The notes beneath the pieces were generated by a model. That model was not told the DNA's origin, did no database searches, and saw nothing but the letters and a program-made list of their open reading frames with translations. Position numbers and translations under genes: made by a program. This document shows, in pieces, positions 10,161-19,832 of a stretch of 64,000 bases of DNA. How positions within the stretch are numbered: position 1 is the first letter of the stretch; each line of letters opens with the position of its first letter. This DNA is from Piezodorus guildinii (taxonomy: Eukaryota > Arthropoda > Insecta > Hemiptera > Pentatomidae). The stretch spans positions 54,629,813 through 54,693,812 of the forward strand of contig CM041298.1 in assembly GCA_023052935.1 (NCBI GenBank). The letters are read 5' to 3'.

Positions 10161-10779
10161 CATGTAGGTCTTATGATGCATTAATAATAAGTAATAATTT
10201 AAATAGCTTAGATGTCATCTGCCATTGTTAACGCACGTCCGTGTTTTCTATCCGTTTCTGGACAGAATTATTGAGTTCTAGAAATGTCTAATATATTACT
10301 ATGATTAAATCAGATAAAATTCGATATGTGGAACATGCCAGATCTTGTGCACATTTTCATCATGACAGCATGTCTAAAACCAGAAATCTTCTTTCACCAA
10401 AACTTGCGAACTGTAAGAGGTTTCCTCGTGAAAAGTAACTTAAAGACTTGTAGAAACGTTGGGACACAGACCTAAGATCATTCAAAGTTCCAGCACGCAC
10501 AGAATTTCATATCATAGGTTTTGAAGCTTTTTTTTTTTTTAATTTATTTTTTATTTTATTTTATTATTATTTTTTTTTTTTTTTATGTCCCCCTTACAAT
10601 ATGTACAATAAGGCTAGATTTTTTTGAAAATTCCTCCTCAAATGCGTGTGAAAAAAATATATTTCTAAAACCAAGTTTTTCTCATAACTTAAAAACATCT
10701 AAAAGATAATCAATATTGAAATGAATTTGAAAACTTTTAAATATAGTAGAAGATGAAAAAGTGTAGAAGAATTAGGTTG
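10161..10779. other. AT-rich unassigned stretch
   Basis: Includes T-rich runs at 10528-10583. The frame at 10521-10709 is Phe-rich because of them. No gene. Confidence 0.4.
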
Positions 10780-10982
10780 AGTTTCGATAGAAACATCTGT
10801 TTTATTTAATACTCAATTATATTAAGATATACAACCATGAGTTAGCTATCAATACTTTTCATCATTCTCCTCCTTTTGCTGCTTGGTGTATAACATATTT
10901 ATTTTCTAAAACTTTTGTCTTTCCAAAGTTAAATTATATATCTATATTACTGTTTTCATGTTCAAAAACACAAAAAATTTAT

Positions 10983-11605
10983 TTTATTTTTTTTTATTTT
11001 TTTATTGAAATTTACAACTGTAATTTATAATAAAACAAGTAAATATGCTAAAAGAAAAATCACATGAGACAGACTTGTAGAGGAACAACCCAACGGTAGC
11101 ACTCCAGTAACTATTTTAAACTAGAAGGTCTCGAGGCCATCTTCTTTTCAGGCGCCTCGGAGGATTATCAGGAATCTAATAGGAAGCCAGGGTTGAAACT
11201 AATTGGTTGGGGTGGGAAAGGAATTTGTCATGGAAGGATTGATATCTGGTTCGGGCCAAATCAGCAACATATGGAACATTTAGGTATTTATGGATGATTT
11301 TATTTGTGACAAAGTAAGGAGCGTTGAGGATTTTACGAAGAATTTTGGATTGTAAAGATTCGATACGGGAAGAATTCGATGGTTTAGTAGAGCCCCAAAG
11401 CTCAACTCCGTAAGTCCATATAGGCCTTATGATGGTCATGTAGATGAGCCTTTTGTAGTTAAGTGGAAGGTTTGAGCGTCTGTCTAGTAAGTGTTGTAGT
11501 AATCGAAAGCGGCGAGCAGTTTCTTGACTTTTCAGTCTTGTGTGCGGATTCCATGTGAGACGATTGTCAAGGAGGAGTCCTAGGTACCGAACAATTAATT
11601 TAAAA
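10983..11605 (-). mobile_element. Jockey-like LINE, 5'-truncated, nested in F1
   Basis: On the minus strand the frame reads LLLDNRLTWNPHTRL, RLIYMTIIRPIWTYGVELWG, STKPSNSSRIESLQSKILRK and ILNAPYFVTNKIIHKYLNVP, the region after the reverse transcriptase palm in Jockey/CR1-type LINEs. It ends at 11176, then a 3' UTR runs to an A-rich tail (T-rich on plus, 10983-11010). Truncated at its 5' end, so dead. Other copies: 9780, 24853, 28155, 36840, 57845, 60655. Confidence 0.8.
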
Positions 11606-11638
11606 AATTTTTTGCTCTTTTCTTCTTTGGATTGATTT

Positions 11639-11641
<3 letters not shown>

Positions 11642-11714
<73 letters not shown>
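11642..11714. repeat. (TA)n microsatellite
   Basis: 73 bp of uninterrupted TA inside F1 copy E. Confidence 0.95.
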
Positions 11715-11717
<3 letters not shown>

Positions 11718-12165
11718 GTTTTTTATCAATACCAGACACATGAAATGGTTAATTTTAAGGTACTTTAGAAGAAGAAAATTTAAAATATCGGCATTTAAGC
11801 TCTCATAGACTATTTTACCCAGGATGAAAACTAAATTATACCAAACCTTACTACATTTTAAACAGAATCAGCGTGTTTAATCACTATAGTTTTAGCCGTT
11901 GATAATCGTAAAAATGTACTGCATAGTATGCTCTTCTGGTCCCCTGATTTGTTGAAAAAATTACTGCAATACCTCGGGCTTATGTTCTTCTGTAATATAA
12001 TATTTGATATTTGGGTTAGATTAACCACGAAAAACACGCGTCCAAAACTTTTTGGGGGATTTGGTCATTTAGACATTGAGGACGTTAAACGTTTATTTGC
12101 GCTGAAAACGTTTAATTAAAAAAATTTCACAATCGCAATAATTTACTTTCTTATTATATAATAGC

Positions 12166-13095
12166 GGACTCGATCCTGCTTCGCACGGTTGAAATGAAGA
12201 ATGAGTCATTTATGTTTAAAAAAATCTCTGTCAGACCGATATAGTGTTTATCGCTTTGGGTGATTTAGTTTATCGTAACGAAAAGTAAATTTAACAAGAA
12301 GTTATGTTTAATTTATAAGGTCTATTCATTGTTCTATTTAATCATTGGCAGAAATGAATAACATAAATCAATTTTTCTAAGTTTATTTGTTTGTTATTTG
12401 AAAGTGAAGCACAGATAACCGAAAATTTAATTTTTCTATATAAAACTTGAATGATATATGCATTCAAAACTATAGTTATAGCAAAAAAAAATCCTATCCT
12501 ATTAGGTTGATAAATATTTTATATTTCTAATAAAATATTTAAATTACATTTTTAAAATTAAACTACGTTTTCATAGGAATCCCATTTAGTTTATAGTGGA
12601 ACATCCGTTTTCAAGAAATAATAATAATTAATAAAATGTTAGTTTAAAGATTTATAACAACTTACCATTTATGTTTATAAATTTATTACATTTCGGTACG
12701 TAATACCGTTTCCAAGATGTTGCGTATTAAATGGAAGAATTTAACTTGCACGGCCCTGTTCAACAATAATGATTCTGTTAACAATAACATAAGCTTACGG
12801 GCTTAGAACAACGTTATATAAACTCGTACGATTTCTTTAATTTCATATTATTTTTTTTATATTTTTGTGCTTTCCAATGTATATTATTTCGTCTTATATT
12901 TCAGGAATAATTTTTTTAAGACTTGGTTACAGAAAATTTATTTTTCCCGTTTGAGGAAAAGCTAAATTTTGCGAGTAAAATGTATTTTACTTATAAACCT
13001 TCAGAAAATAATGCCCTAAATAATGGTGAAAACCGTAATCAAAATCCGTCTTGTGGTTTAGAAGGAGTTAGCGGAAACCAAAATCGCGTTATTAT
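12166..13095. other. AT-rich unassigned stretch
   Basis: Begins with GATCCTGCTTCGCACGG, a GC-rich phrase that stands out and may be the scar of another element. The 62-codon frame at 12923-13111 has no known domain. Confidence 0.4.
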
Positions 13096-13097
13096 TT

Positions 13098-13286
13098 ATG
13101 GGAGAAGTTAGTTCAGGGTGCAGTCAAACGAACACACAATTAAGATATAAACTAATTAAACTGGTGCCGACGTTTCGGCCTAAATTATATGCCTTCTTCA
13201 GGGTGTTTGATGGAGAACGTCAGAACAAAGAAGCAATAATCGGATTGTGTGTTCGTTTGACTGCACCCTGAACTTACTTCTCCCAT
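13098..13286 (-). mobile_element. Inverted-repeat element with hammerhead-like core (H1)
   Basis: Arms 13099-13140 and 13244-13285 are inverted copies (for instance GTTCAGGGTGCAGTCAAACG at 13111 and its inverse ending at 13273), about 42 bp with a single mismatch. Between them the minus strand reads CCTGAAGAAGGC, a loop, then GGCCGAAACGTCGG. This is a CUGANGA-stem-GAAAC layout with GGC/GCC pairing. The same core recurs at 17851, 34085, 35770, 45253-46015 and 62750. I infer a Penelope-like or retrozyme-like origin but cannot show it. Confidence 0.6.
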
Positions 13287-13479
13287 TTACTGACACTCAA
13301 CCATTCTCACTTCACTGTTATTATATATATAAGATTAAATATATTGGTTAGTAAAAGTAAAAAAGGAGAAATAAATACATCTAGGAAGAAAGGTGTCGAA
13401 GATAAGGCTACTTTTAAATCCCATCTCCCTCCGATACGAATTTAATCAATGCTTGCCGTTATATAAATGAAGCCGTGGA

Positions 13480-13810
13480 TGTTTTATGACTGATTGTTTG
13501 CCGTGTTATTAAAACGACTGTTTGCTTTTCGCCAGCCGAGAGGAAGAGCCGCTCAGATATTAAAAGCAGAGGTCGTATCATGAAGGCCATGATTCACAAT
13601 TTGGCCCCGTGGGGTGAGGGAGGGGGTAATATTACCCCAAGACTACGCGGGGGACGCTAAATATCATTTTAGTCCCGGGCCAGGGCGTCAAATTAGCAGG
13701 CGCCTAAAAACAAAACCATGTGGGCCTCTTCCCGCCAGTAATTTATGGTGGGCTGTAGGGTGCTACTTCCCGCTAAAACCTCGCGTAGCTACCAGCGGGA
13801 AAAATACTTA
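13480..13810. other. GC-rich repeat-free island
   Basis: Distinctly GC-richer (GGCCCCGTGGGGTGAGGGAG, GTCCCGGGCCAGGGCGTC, CCGCTAAAACCTCGCGTAGC). No coding motif and no match to other parts of the window. Candidate single-copy regulatory DNA, by inference only. Confidence 0.4.
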
Positions 13811-14039
13811 TAAATAATATCACGGGCTTCTTCTTTTACATTTCTACCCTCCTGGTGATCTCTGCTTACCTCAGAAATTTACATAATGATTTTTATCATT
13901 ATTTCATTTCTCTTAACTATAGAAATCTACAGCTTTGGGAATCTACTACACCGTTTAACTCTTCTCCTATCCGTTCAGAACAAACGTTTATACAATTTTC
14001 ATGTAAGATTGGAATACCTGAAGTTTTGTTTGTTTATCT

Positions 14040-14240
14040 ATTAACTTAGTTTTATGCTCCCGCGGCTTATCGGACGATGTGGATGTATATTATGCCTAAC
14101 TATGTTTATAGGAATCTTTAACGAGTACCTTACATTTGCACAGGCTCCAGAACCACCATTTTACGTCCCTTCCCATATGGGAAGTCCCTTTAAGAAGGAT
14201 TTTTAACTTTCTTTAAAATATCCTAGATCGTCATTATTGT
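14040..14240 (-). mobile_element. SINE family G, headless fragment
   Basis: Carries the tail half of the family: plus-strand CTTATCGGACGATG, TTTAACGAGTACCT, GCACAGGCTC..GAACCACCATTTTACGT and CCTAGATCGTC. The tRNA-like head is missing. Confidence 0.55.
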
Positions 14241-14264
14241 TCACAACTAAATATGTGAATTTAT

Positions 14265-14793
14265 TATAGTAATATGTTGCTCACGACTTCGTCTGCGTCA
14301 ATGTTTGTTATAATCGCGATTAAGAAGTTATTAAAAGAATATATTTTAAAGTACTTCTGCGTCAATGATATTTTCAGTTTTTTTTTTTTTTTGTGGCTGA
14401 TGAACAAACTGATTTTCTCCACAACCCGATCTTGACAACGGGGATATATAGTTGGCCGTGTAAAAGCAATCTTTACGTAAATCGATTCCTACGTGTTTAA
14501 ATATTCGCCCCTGTGATTTGTTAATTGTTACGGCAAAATATAACTTAACGTAAATTGAATACTTAAAATTAAAACGTAAATCGTTGGGATGCGAGGTTAA
14601 TTTTCCCCGTTTTTTCTAGATTTCCCTCTGATTTTCTTCTATTAGTCGCAGCGTGGTGTTAAATAGCTTAAAGCCTTCCTCGATGAATGGACTTTCCAAC
14701 AAAAAAATAATTTTTCAATTCGAACTAGCAGTTTTTGAGATTAGCGCGTTCAAAAAACAAACAAACTCATTAGCTTTATAATATTAGTATAGA
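14265..14793 (-). mobile_element. Helitron relic with helicase C-terminus
   Basis: Minus-strand 5' end at 14793 reads TCTATACTAATATTATAAAG, with the TC start typical of Helitrons. Next comes ~220 bp of non-coding sequence (AACGCGCTAATCTCA). A helicase remnant then reads VKLYFAVTINKSQG (motif VI region of the PIF1-like RepHel helicase, about 14547-14505), IFKHVGIDLRKDCFYT and, after a 1-nt shift, GQLY..LSRSGCGENQFVHQP. Toward 14280 the strand has GACGAAGTCGTGAGCAAC, where Helitrons carry a 3' hairpin; the CTRR end is not clear. Rep and most helicase motifs are gone. Confidence 0.75.
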
Positions 14794-14959
14794 TTGACAT
14801 ACTTTTTACAGATTTGAATATTATCTTTGTATTTACCAACATACTTATATACTTTTGCCTTACAATATATTTTATTATAGGTAATTAAATGTAAAATGTA
14901 ATTCATGATGTTAGAGTGTTTTACTAATTCGTTATGATTGTTTGTATGATGTTTATTTA

Positions 14960-15033
14960 TTTGCCAACTTTTTATTTATCTTATTATAGATTGTTGTTTT
15001 GATTTAGTTTTGCTTTGTTATTTATTATATTTT

Positions 15034-15095
<62 letters not shown>

Positions 15096-15236
15096 TTTAT
15101 TTATTTTCTATTTTATGTAATTTGACTATTATTATTATTTGCTGTATATATTGTATGAATGTGGTCTCTTATCAATATTACTATTGTCCATTTTGTAACA
15201 AATTGTAATATATCTCAATAAATAAATAAAAAAAAC
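14960..15236 (+). mobile_element. LINE 3' UTR end
   Basis: AACAAATTGTAATATATCTC followed by AATAAATAAATAAAA matches, in the other orientation, the LINE end at 52533-52716 (also GCTGTATATATTGTATGAATG). No coding part is left. A (TA)n tract at 15039-15092 sits inside. Confidence 0.6.
15039..15092. repeat. (TA)n microsatellite
   Basis: 54 bp of pure TA. Confidence 0.95.
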
Positions 15237-15424
15237 TAATTTGTAATGCATAAATAAAAATGTAATGCATGATACGCTGAACCTCCGTGCTGTAATGAAC
15301 CTAACGAGATTATATATTATTACGCCAACGGTTTATTAATATCTTGTTCCAGTTTTTATCGTGTTTCCTCATCAGCTGGCCAGAATATTGCCATTTTATC
15401 TTTTCAGTTATTTGATTGCATCAG

Positions 15425-15680
15425 TGACACCTCTAACCTTTCTTATTGTTTGACTATGTAGCTTATGGTTTTCCTTACGCCTAACATGCTCCTCTCCATT
15501 GCTCTCTGGCATGTTATGATGTTTCTCTCTTGGAGCTTGTTGAGGGACCATGTTTGGCATCCATAAGATAGTACAGGCAATATACAACTATTGAAGGCTA
15601 ATGTTTTTAGAGGCTGACTGGTATTGTTCCTCATAACCATTCCTGAGCTAAAATATTTCCACCAAGCCACCTGTCCACCT
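15425..15680 (-). pseudogene. RTE-like LINE, post-RT fragment
   Basis: The minus-strand frame reads MAWWKYFSSGMVMRNN, FNSCILPVLSYGCQTWSLNK and QRAMERSMLGVRKT, the stretch after the palm that carries the ..PVLTYG..TW.. box in RTE-type LINEs. It is probably the downstream half of the element whose upstream half lies at 16755-17050, with another LINE scrap lodged between them. Dead. Confidence 0.7.
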
Positions 15681-15784
15681 GTTTATTACGAAACATTGTA
15701 ATATTAAGTAAGCCTATTCTAAAATTTCTGTACTTTTCAGAAATCCCTTACATATTTTCGCTCTAATAAATCGTTGTGGAGATA

Positions 15785-16240
15785 TAATAATAATAGGGTT
15801 ACCAAACCCAAAGGTTCGATGCCGATACCACCAAATTCCGCCTACACAGACTCGTCCAATGTTCACCGTTCAAGCCCGAGCCCGCAAGATCAGCCTTAAG
15901 GCAATCCTCCCATCGACGCTTCGGCCTACCTTTCGGACGCCTACCAGTGGGATAAGCGAATAGCAACTTTCTCGGAATCCGTTCCTCACCGAGTCCAACA
16001 ACTTTACTCCCCCATTTGAGTCTCCGCGATGCTATCAACTCAATTATATTCACAGGATAAAAGTTTCGCAATTCCGCGTTGTGCAGCCTTCTAAACTCTC
16101 CAGTGGCCTCATCTCTCTTCGAACCAAATATTTTACGCAGTACCTTATTTTCGAAAACCTTGAGCCGTTGTTCATCCTTCAGAGTAAGCGGCCGCGTTTC
16201 ACATCCGTAAAGAACCTTCAGAAGTTTTTAGATAGAAGCC
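15785..16240 (-). pseudogene. LINE C-terminal fragment, family W, copy 1
   Basis: On the minus strand: KVLYGCETRPLTLKDEQRLK, VFENKVLRKIFG, then ELRNFYPVNIIELIASRRLK and TGRRPKGRPKRRWEDCLKAD. This is the C-terminal part of a non-LTR retrotransposon polyprotein downstream of the RT. It ends in an AAT-type tail (ATAATAATAATAG at 15784-15796). A second, very similar copy lies at 51035-51395. 5'-truncated, no catalytic part. Confidence 0.75.
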
Positions 16241-16754
16241 GCGAGCTAAGTAACTTAGCAACTGAATAATAACACGCATTTCCCACCTTTAACCGGGACT
16301 TTATTTCTTCCTGGATTTCATTTTTTCTCGTTATCATTAGTTGCGGAGATATAGCGGTAAAATTTATGGGATCCCCAAATTTCAGCAAAACTGTTCCAAA
16401 CATCATGAAATTTCGGTGCTTATGATCAACACTGAGTTTGAGTTTGATGGCTGATATTATATTCATAAATATACTCAATCTCATTTTCATGGTGTCCGAG
16501 AAATGTTTACTTTGACTAGGAAACGATAACTTTAATAACTCAAATATCTTTGTAACATTTTATTTCAACGAAAAAATGTATATAGTCATTTTTATAGAAT
16601 TTTAAAGTTCTTTGACTTGGTATGTCACAACGTTTGTGATAAATAAATAGTTTTTGAGATAATAACGATTAAACTTTAAAAAATCATTATTTTATTAAAT
16701 TAAATTTAGAAGATTCTCTTCAAAAATCATATAATGATGATTATATTATTAAAA

Positions 16755-17050
16755 TGTTAGAATTTGACGTTTCCGCCTGTGCTGGTGTGAATTTCAGTTG
16801 ACTGTCTGTCTTTAAAAGAGATCACTTTCCCTAGATATGTTATCTCGTCCTCTACGCTTATTTGAGGATAATTTTCACTTTTGCAACACTTGAGTTAGTA
16901 ATTATTTTGGTCTTTGCCAAATTCAAGAGAATCCGTGTTGTACACTTCTGTAAAGTTGTTTCAGCATTGTCACTATCTCTTCTTCGAAAGTAAGAATAGA
17001 TTTGGCTAAATGCGTACCTATTACTCTTTGTGCAGGTGTTGAGATGAGGA
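16755..17050 (-). pseudogene. RTE-like LINE, RT palm fragment
   Basis: Minus strand: AKSILTFEEEIVTMLKQLYR, then LNLAKTKIITNSS and SVEDEITYLGKVISFKDR. These are the helix after the YADD box, the KTK strand and the YLG..I box of an RTE-type RT, with frameshifts between. The segment 16853-17165 is duplicated at 18070-18395. Confidence 0.65.
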
Positions 17051-17219
17051 ATATACGAATAAGAAGTCGAGTGAGAGAAGAAGAAAAAAAAAGACTATTT
17101 CAGGGAAGGCAGGTTAGGAATAATGAAAACATTAAGAGGTAACTCGAAAGAAAAAAAAAAGTTTGCCGGTGTTTATTTTGAATTTTGAAACACCAAATTT
17201 TAAATTACTTTAACTTAAC

Positions 17220-17500
17220 TTACTTTAAATTAAAGTACCTTTAACTTTGTATATTCGAAAAAAAATTCATATCATCTTATATTAATTTATAAAAAATCGC
17301 TTAAACATACAAATTCAACGAATTTAATAACCAATTAAAAGAAAAAAATATTGGAAAATTTTTGTTCCGAACAAATGAATACAGATGTGAAATATAGCAT
17401 TGAAAAGCTAAAAAATCTGGCGTGAGCGTGTGTTGTACTTACCTGGGTTGTTGAAATCAACATAAGGTTTTTTAAATACAGTTAGTGATAATTAAGATGA
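17220..17500. repeat. F1 fragments, two orientations
   Basis: 17220-17405 matches the middle of F1 on the plus strand (AAAGTACCTTTAACTTTGTA, then GCATTGAAAAGCTAAAAAAT). 17405-17500 is the F1 right end on the minus strand (plus text TCTGGCGTGAGCGTGTGTTG, TACTTACCTGGG). Confidence 0.55.
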
Positions 17501-17504
17501 AAGC

Positions 17505-17850
17505 AAAACGCTGCAAATTATTACACAATGGTTTATTATTTCCAAATAACAATATTAGGGTATAACTGTTTATATGGCTGTTGATAGGCAATTAAGTAAT
17601 TTGTATAGCACTAATTCAAAGCATCATGTCATAACACTACCACTGATTTCAAAACGCAATATCTAAGCTAGTTGTTAACCAAATTCAATAATTCTTTTTT
17701 CCTTTAGTTCAGAATTTAATTCTCTATTAAATGGCACTGAAAGCAAAAATTGTATTCATTTGTTTATTAGGAGAAACGGGTTTTTTTTATTCGTTTACGG
17801 ATTCTATCTTGAAACGTAAGCCCTCAAATTTTGAGCAGGGGTAATTTTTT
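17505..17850 (+). repeat. F2 repeat, copy 1
   Basis: Reference for a second dispersed family. Landmarks: AAACGCTGCAAATTATTACA, TTTATTATTTCCAAATAAC, ATTAGGGTATAACTGTT, GGCAATTAAGTAAT, TTCAAAACGCAATATC, TTGTTAACCAAATTCAATAA, then TTGAAACGTAAGCCCTCAAA. Others: 25140 (split), 34980 (minus), 50680, 52058; its last part is amplified in tandem at 22133-22745. No coding frame. Confidence 0.65.
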
Positions 17851-18026
17851 ATTATAGGTGGAATAGTCAGGAATCAGTCATTTTTTGATTTTTTTTATAT
17901 TTTTGCCTAACGTTTCGGCTCAAGCTTGTGAGCCATCATCAGGGCATTACTGAGCCATGTCCAAGCATTATTATAGCAGTTAATGCTTTAAAAAAATGAC
18001 TGATTCCTGACTATTCCACCTATAAT
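17851..18026 (-). mobile_element. Inverted-repeat element with hammerhead-like core (H2)
   Basis: ATTATAGGTGGAATAGTCAG (17851) begins a 36-bp arm whose exact inverse is 17991-18026. Inside, the minus strand reads CCTGATGATGGCTCA, loop CAAGCT, TGAGCCGAAACGTTAGG: a perfect 6-bp stem between CTGATGA and GAAAC, with one unpaired T before the stem. Same layout as 13098-13286, but with unrelated arms. Confidence 0.6.
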
Positions 18027-18069
18027 AGTTTCTACAGTCAACTATATATACATCATCAAAGGCAATTTT

Positions 18070-18395
18070 TTACGCTTATTTTAGGAATGTACTATTTTCA
18101 CTTTTGCGACACTTGAGTTGGTAATTATTTTAATCTTTGCCAAGCTCAACGACAATCCGTGTTTTGCACTTCTGTACCTAAGGTGCTTCAGCATTGTCAC
18201 TATCTCTTCTTCGAAAGTAATAATAGATTTGCACTAAAATGTTTACCTATTACTCTTTATGCAGGTGTTGAGATGAGGAAGATACGAATAAGAAGTCGAG
18301 TGAGAGAAGAAGAAAAAAAGACTATTGCAGGGAAGGCAGGTTAGAGATAATGAAAACATTAAGAGGTACCTCTAAAGAAAAAAAAAAGTTTGGCA
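18070..18395 (-). repeat. Second copy of a ~310-bp local duplication
   Basis: Matches 16853-17165 closely by eye, in direct orientation: TTCAGCATTGTCACTATCTC, GCAGGTGTTGAGATGAGGAA, TACGAATAAGAAGTCGAGTG, AGGGAAGGCAGGTTAG. It carries the same RTE-like RT scrap as its partner. Spacing ~1.2 kb. Confidence 0.75.
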
Positions 18396-18409
18396 AGTAT
18401 AACTAAGAA

Positions 18410-18820
18410 ATGTTAGGGAAGGGCCTGGAGAGAGGGCCAGTGTCTATCGTGGCTAATTAACTGGCTAAATGCTCTCCCGGGAAAGGGTTAGATGGAAGTG
18501 GCGCTGTATCGGGGTTAAAAACCTCCTTGACTCTCAACAAGAGAAGACAGTGTTAATTTTTGACTAAGGCTGCAAGGAGACCCCGGAGGCTTGTTACTCT
18601 TCTCCCCTCGTTTAATTATTCCTCGCCAACTGGCGCTCTCTTTCCCCGCTCCTTTTCCTGTCTCTATACAACATTTACACCGCACCTACCATCGCAGGGC
18701 GGATCAATATAGTAAGTCGTCAAGTGTTGCCCGTTTGCGAGAATGGGTAAAAAAGACGCGCTAGGTGAGGGTGTAATACGACTTACTAGGGCACAGTCTA
18801 AACTTACTAGGTCTTTTTTT
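18410..18820. other. GC-rich repeat-free island
   Basis: AGGGCCTGGAGAGAGGGCCA, GGCTAATTAACTGGC, CTCCCGGGAAAGGG. No coding motif. The TAATTA core could bind homeodomain proteins, which is inference only. Confidence 0.35.
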
Positions 18821-18824
18821 TACT

Positions 18825-19087
18825 TTACAATACTATTCCGTAACTTTTAAATTTAGTTTTGTTCAAAAAATGTATGTATGTAAAGAAGTTTATTTATTTT
18901 ATTATTTTTTTTATTGTATAGATATATTTCTTTTATTATTTCTTACACCATTGTAAATAAGAATTATTCATGATCATTTGGTCTTTTGGCCAGATACATT
19001 GTATACCTTAATTGTACATATTTGTTGTTCTTAAGTGACTATGCCCCAGAATAAAAGTCATTTTCTATCCTATTCTATTCTATTCTA
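18825..19087 (+). mobile_element. CR1-like LINE 3' UTR with TATTC tail
   Basis: Ends TTCTTAAGTGACTATGCCCC then AGAATAAAAGTC and a TATTC repeat (19065-19087). TTCTTAAG..GAC..G(T)CCCAGAATAAA is the 3' end shared by the CR1-like LINEs of this window. Coding part absent. Confidence 0.65.
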
Positions 19088-19432
19088 TATATGAGAGTAT
19101 TGCGATCGTGAAAATTTTCAAATTCCAGTTTTAAAAGGAAATACACGCTATAGGGTCCCCTGAGTCCAATTAACTAAGTCCCGCAAAGGTCTGTTTGTGG
19201 TAAGTCTAGCATGAAAACGAAAAGTCGCACGGAACTGAAATTTGACATTTAGGACGACTATACTCCCGAGATAGTATCATTTCATCAAACCTGTTGACCG
19301 GAAGTAATACTTTATAGGCTGCATTTTGCACTTTTTTACGATTTACTCAAAAACGGCTCCTATGATTTTGACTAAACTTCCTATATCGTTGCAAAATTTA
19401 ATGAGCTTTAATAAGATATAAGTTTTTAGGAG

Positions 19433-19708
19433 AGATACACTTTATTCATAAATAAACAAACAAAATGATGCTGCCCAACTTAATTGGGTTGCTATAACAC
19501 AGCATACCGATTTTGTCCTACAGGAATATTCTTAACATTTTATTTAATTATAAATACAATATTTTTTTCTTTTTTACTCTTTTTAATTTTTTTTCCTACT
19601 CATTTTTCCTTTTTTTTTTTTTTTTTTTTTCTCTCTTTTCCTTCTCTGTCGTTTCACATTTTCTTTCAAATACTTAGATATATCTATACATATACACCAA
19701 AGATTAAG

Positions 19709-19740
<32 letters not shown>

Positions 19741-19830
19741 CATTAAACAACTACATACTAAAAAATCACACCATCATAAATAAAAACAATACCAAAACAC
19801 TCAGCACCTAAAATCAATATCTATATATAT
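19433..19830 (-). mobile_element. LINE 3' end, minus strand
   Basis: Read on the minus strand, GCAACCCAATTAAGTTGGGC, then GTTTGTTTATTTATGAATAA resembles the 3' ends of the plus-strand LINEs at 47150-47225. The interior is pyrimidine-rich on the plus strand and has no coding motif. Its boundary with the CR1-like element is uncertain. Confidence 0.45.
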
Positions 19831-19832
19831 AA

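Larger units (their letters stand above)
10780..12165 (-). repeat. F1 repeat, copy E, split by a LINE
   Basis: Minus-strand F1 in two parts, 10780-10982 and 11606-12165, separated by a Jockey-like LINE. The halves join within the family consensus: the left part stops at GTTCAAAAACACAAAAAATTT and the right part resumes AATTTAAAAAATTTTTTGCTC. AAAAAATTT near both breaks is a plausible short target duplication. A (TA)n tract lies at 11642-11714. Confidence 0.75.

Noticed and set aside
19484..19783. 99-codon Phe-rich frame
   Set aside because: Pyrimidine-rich LINE 3' UTR read in a chance frame.
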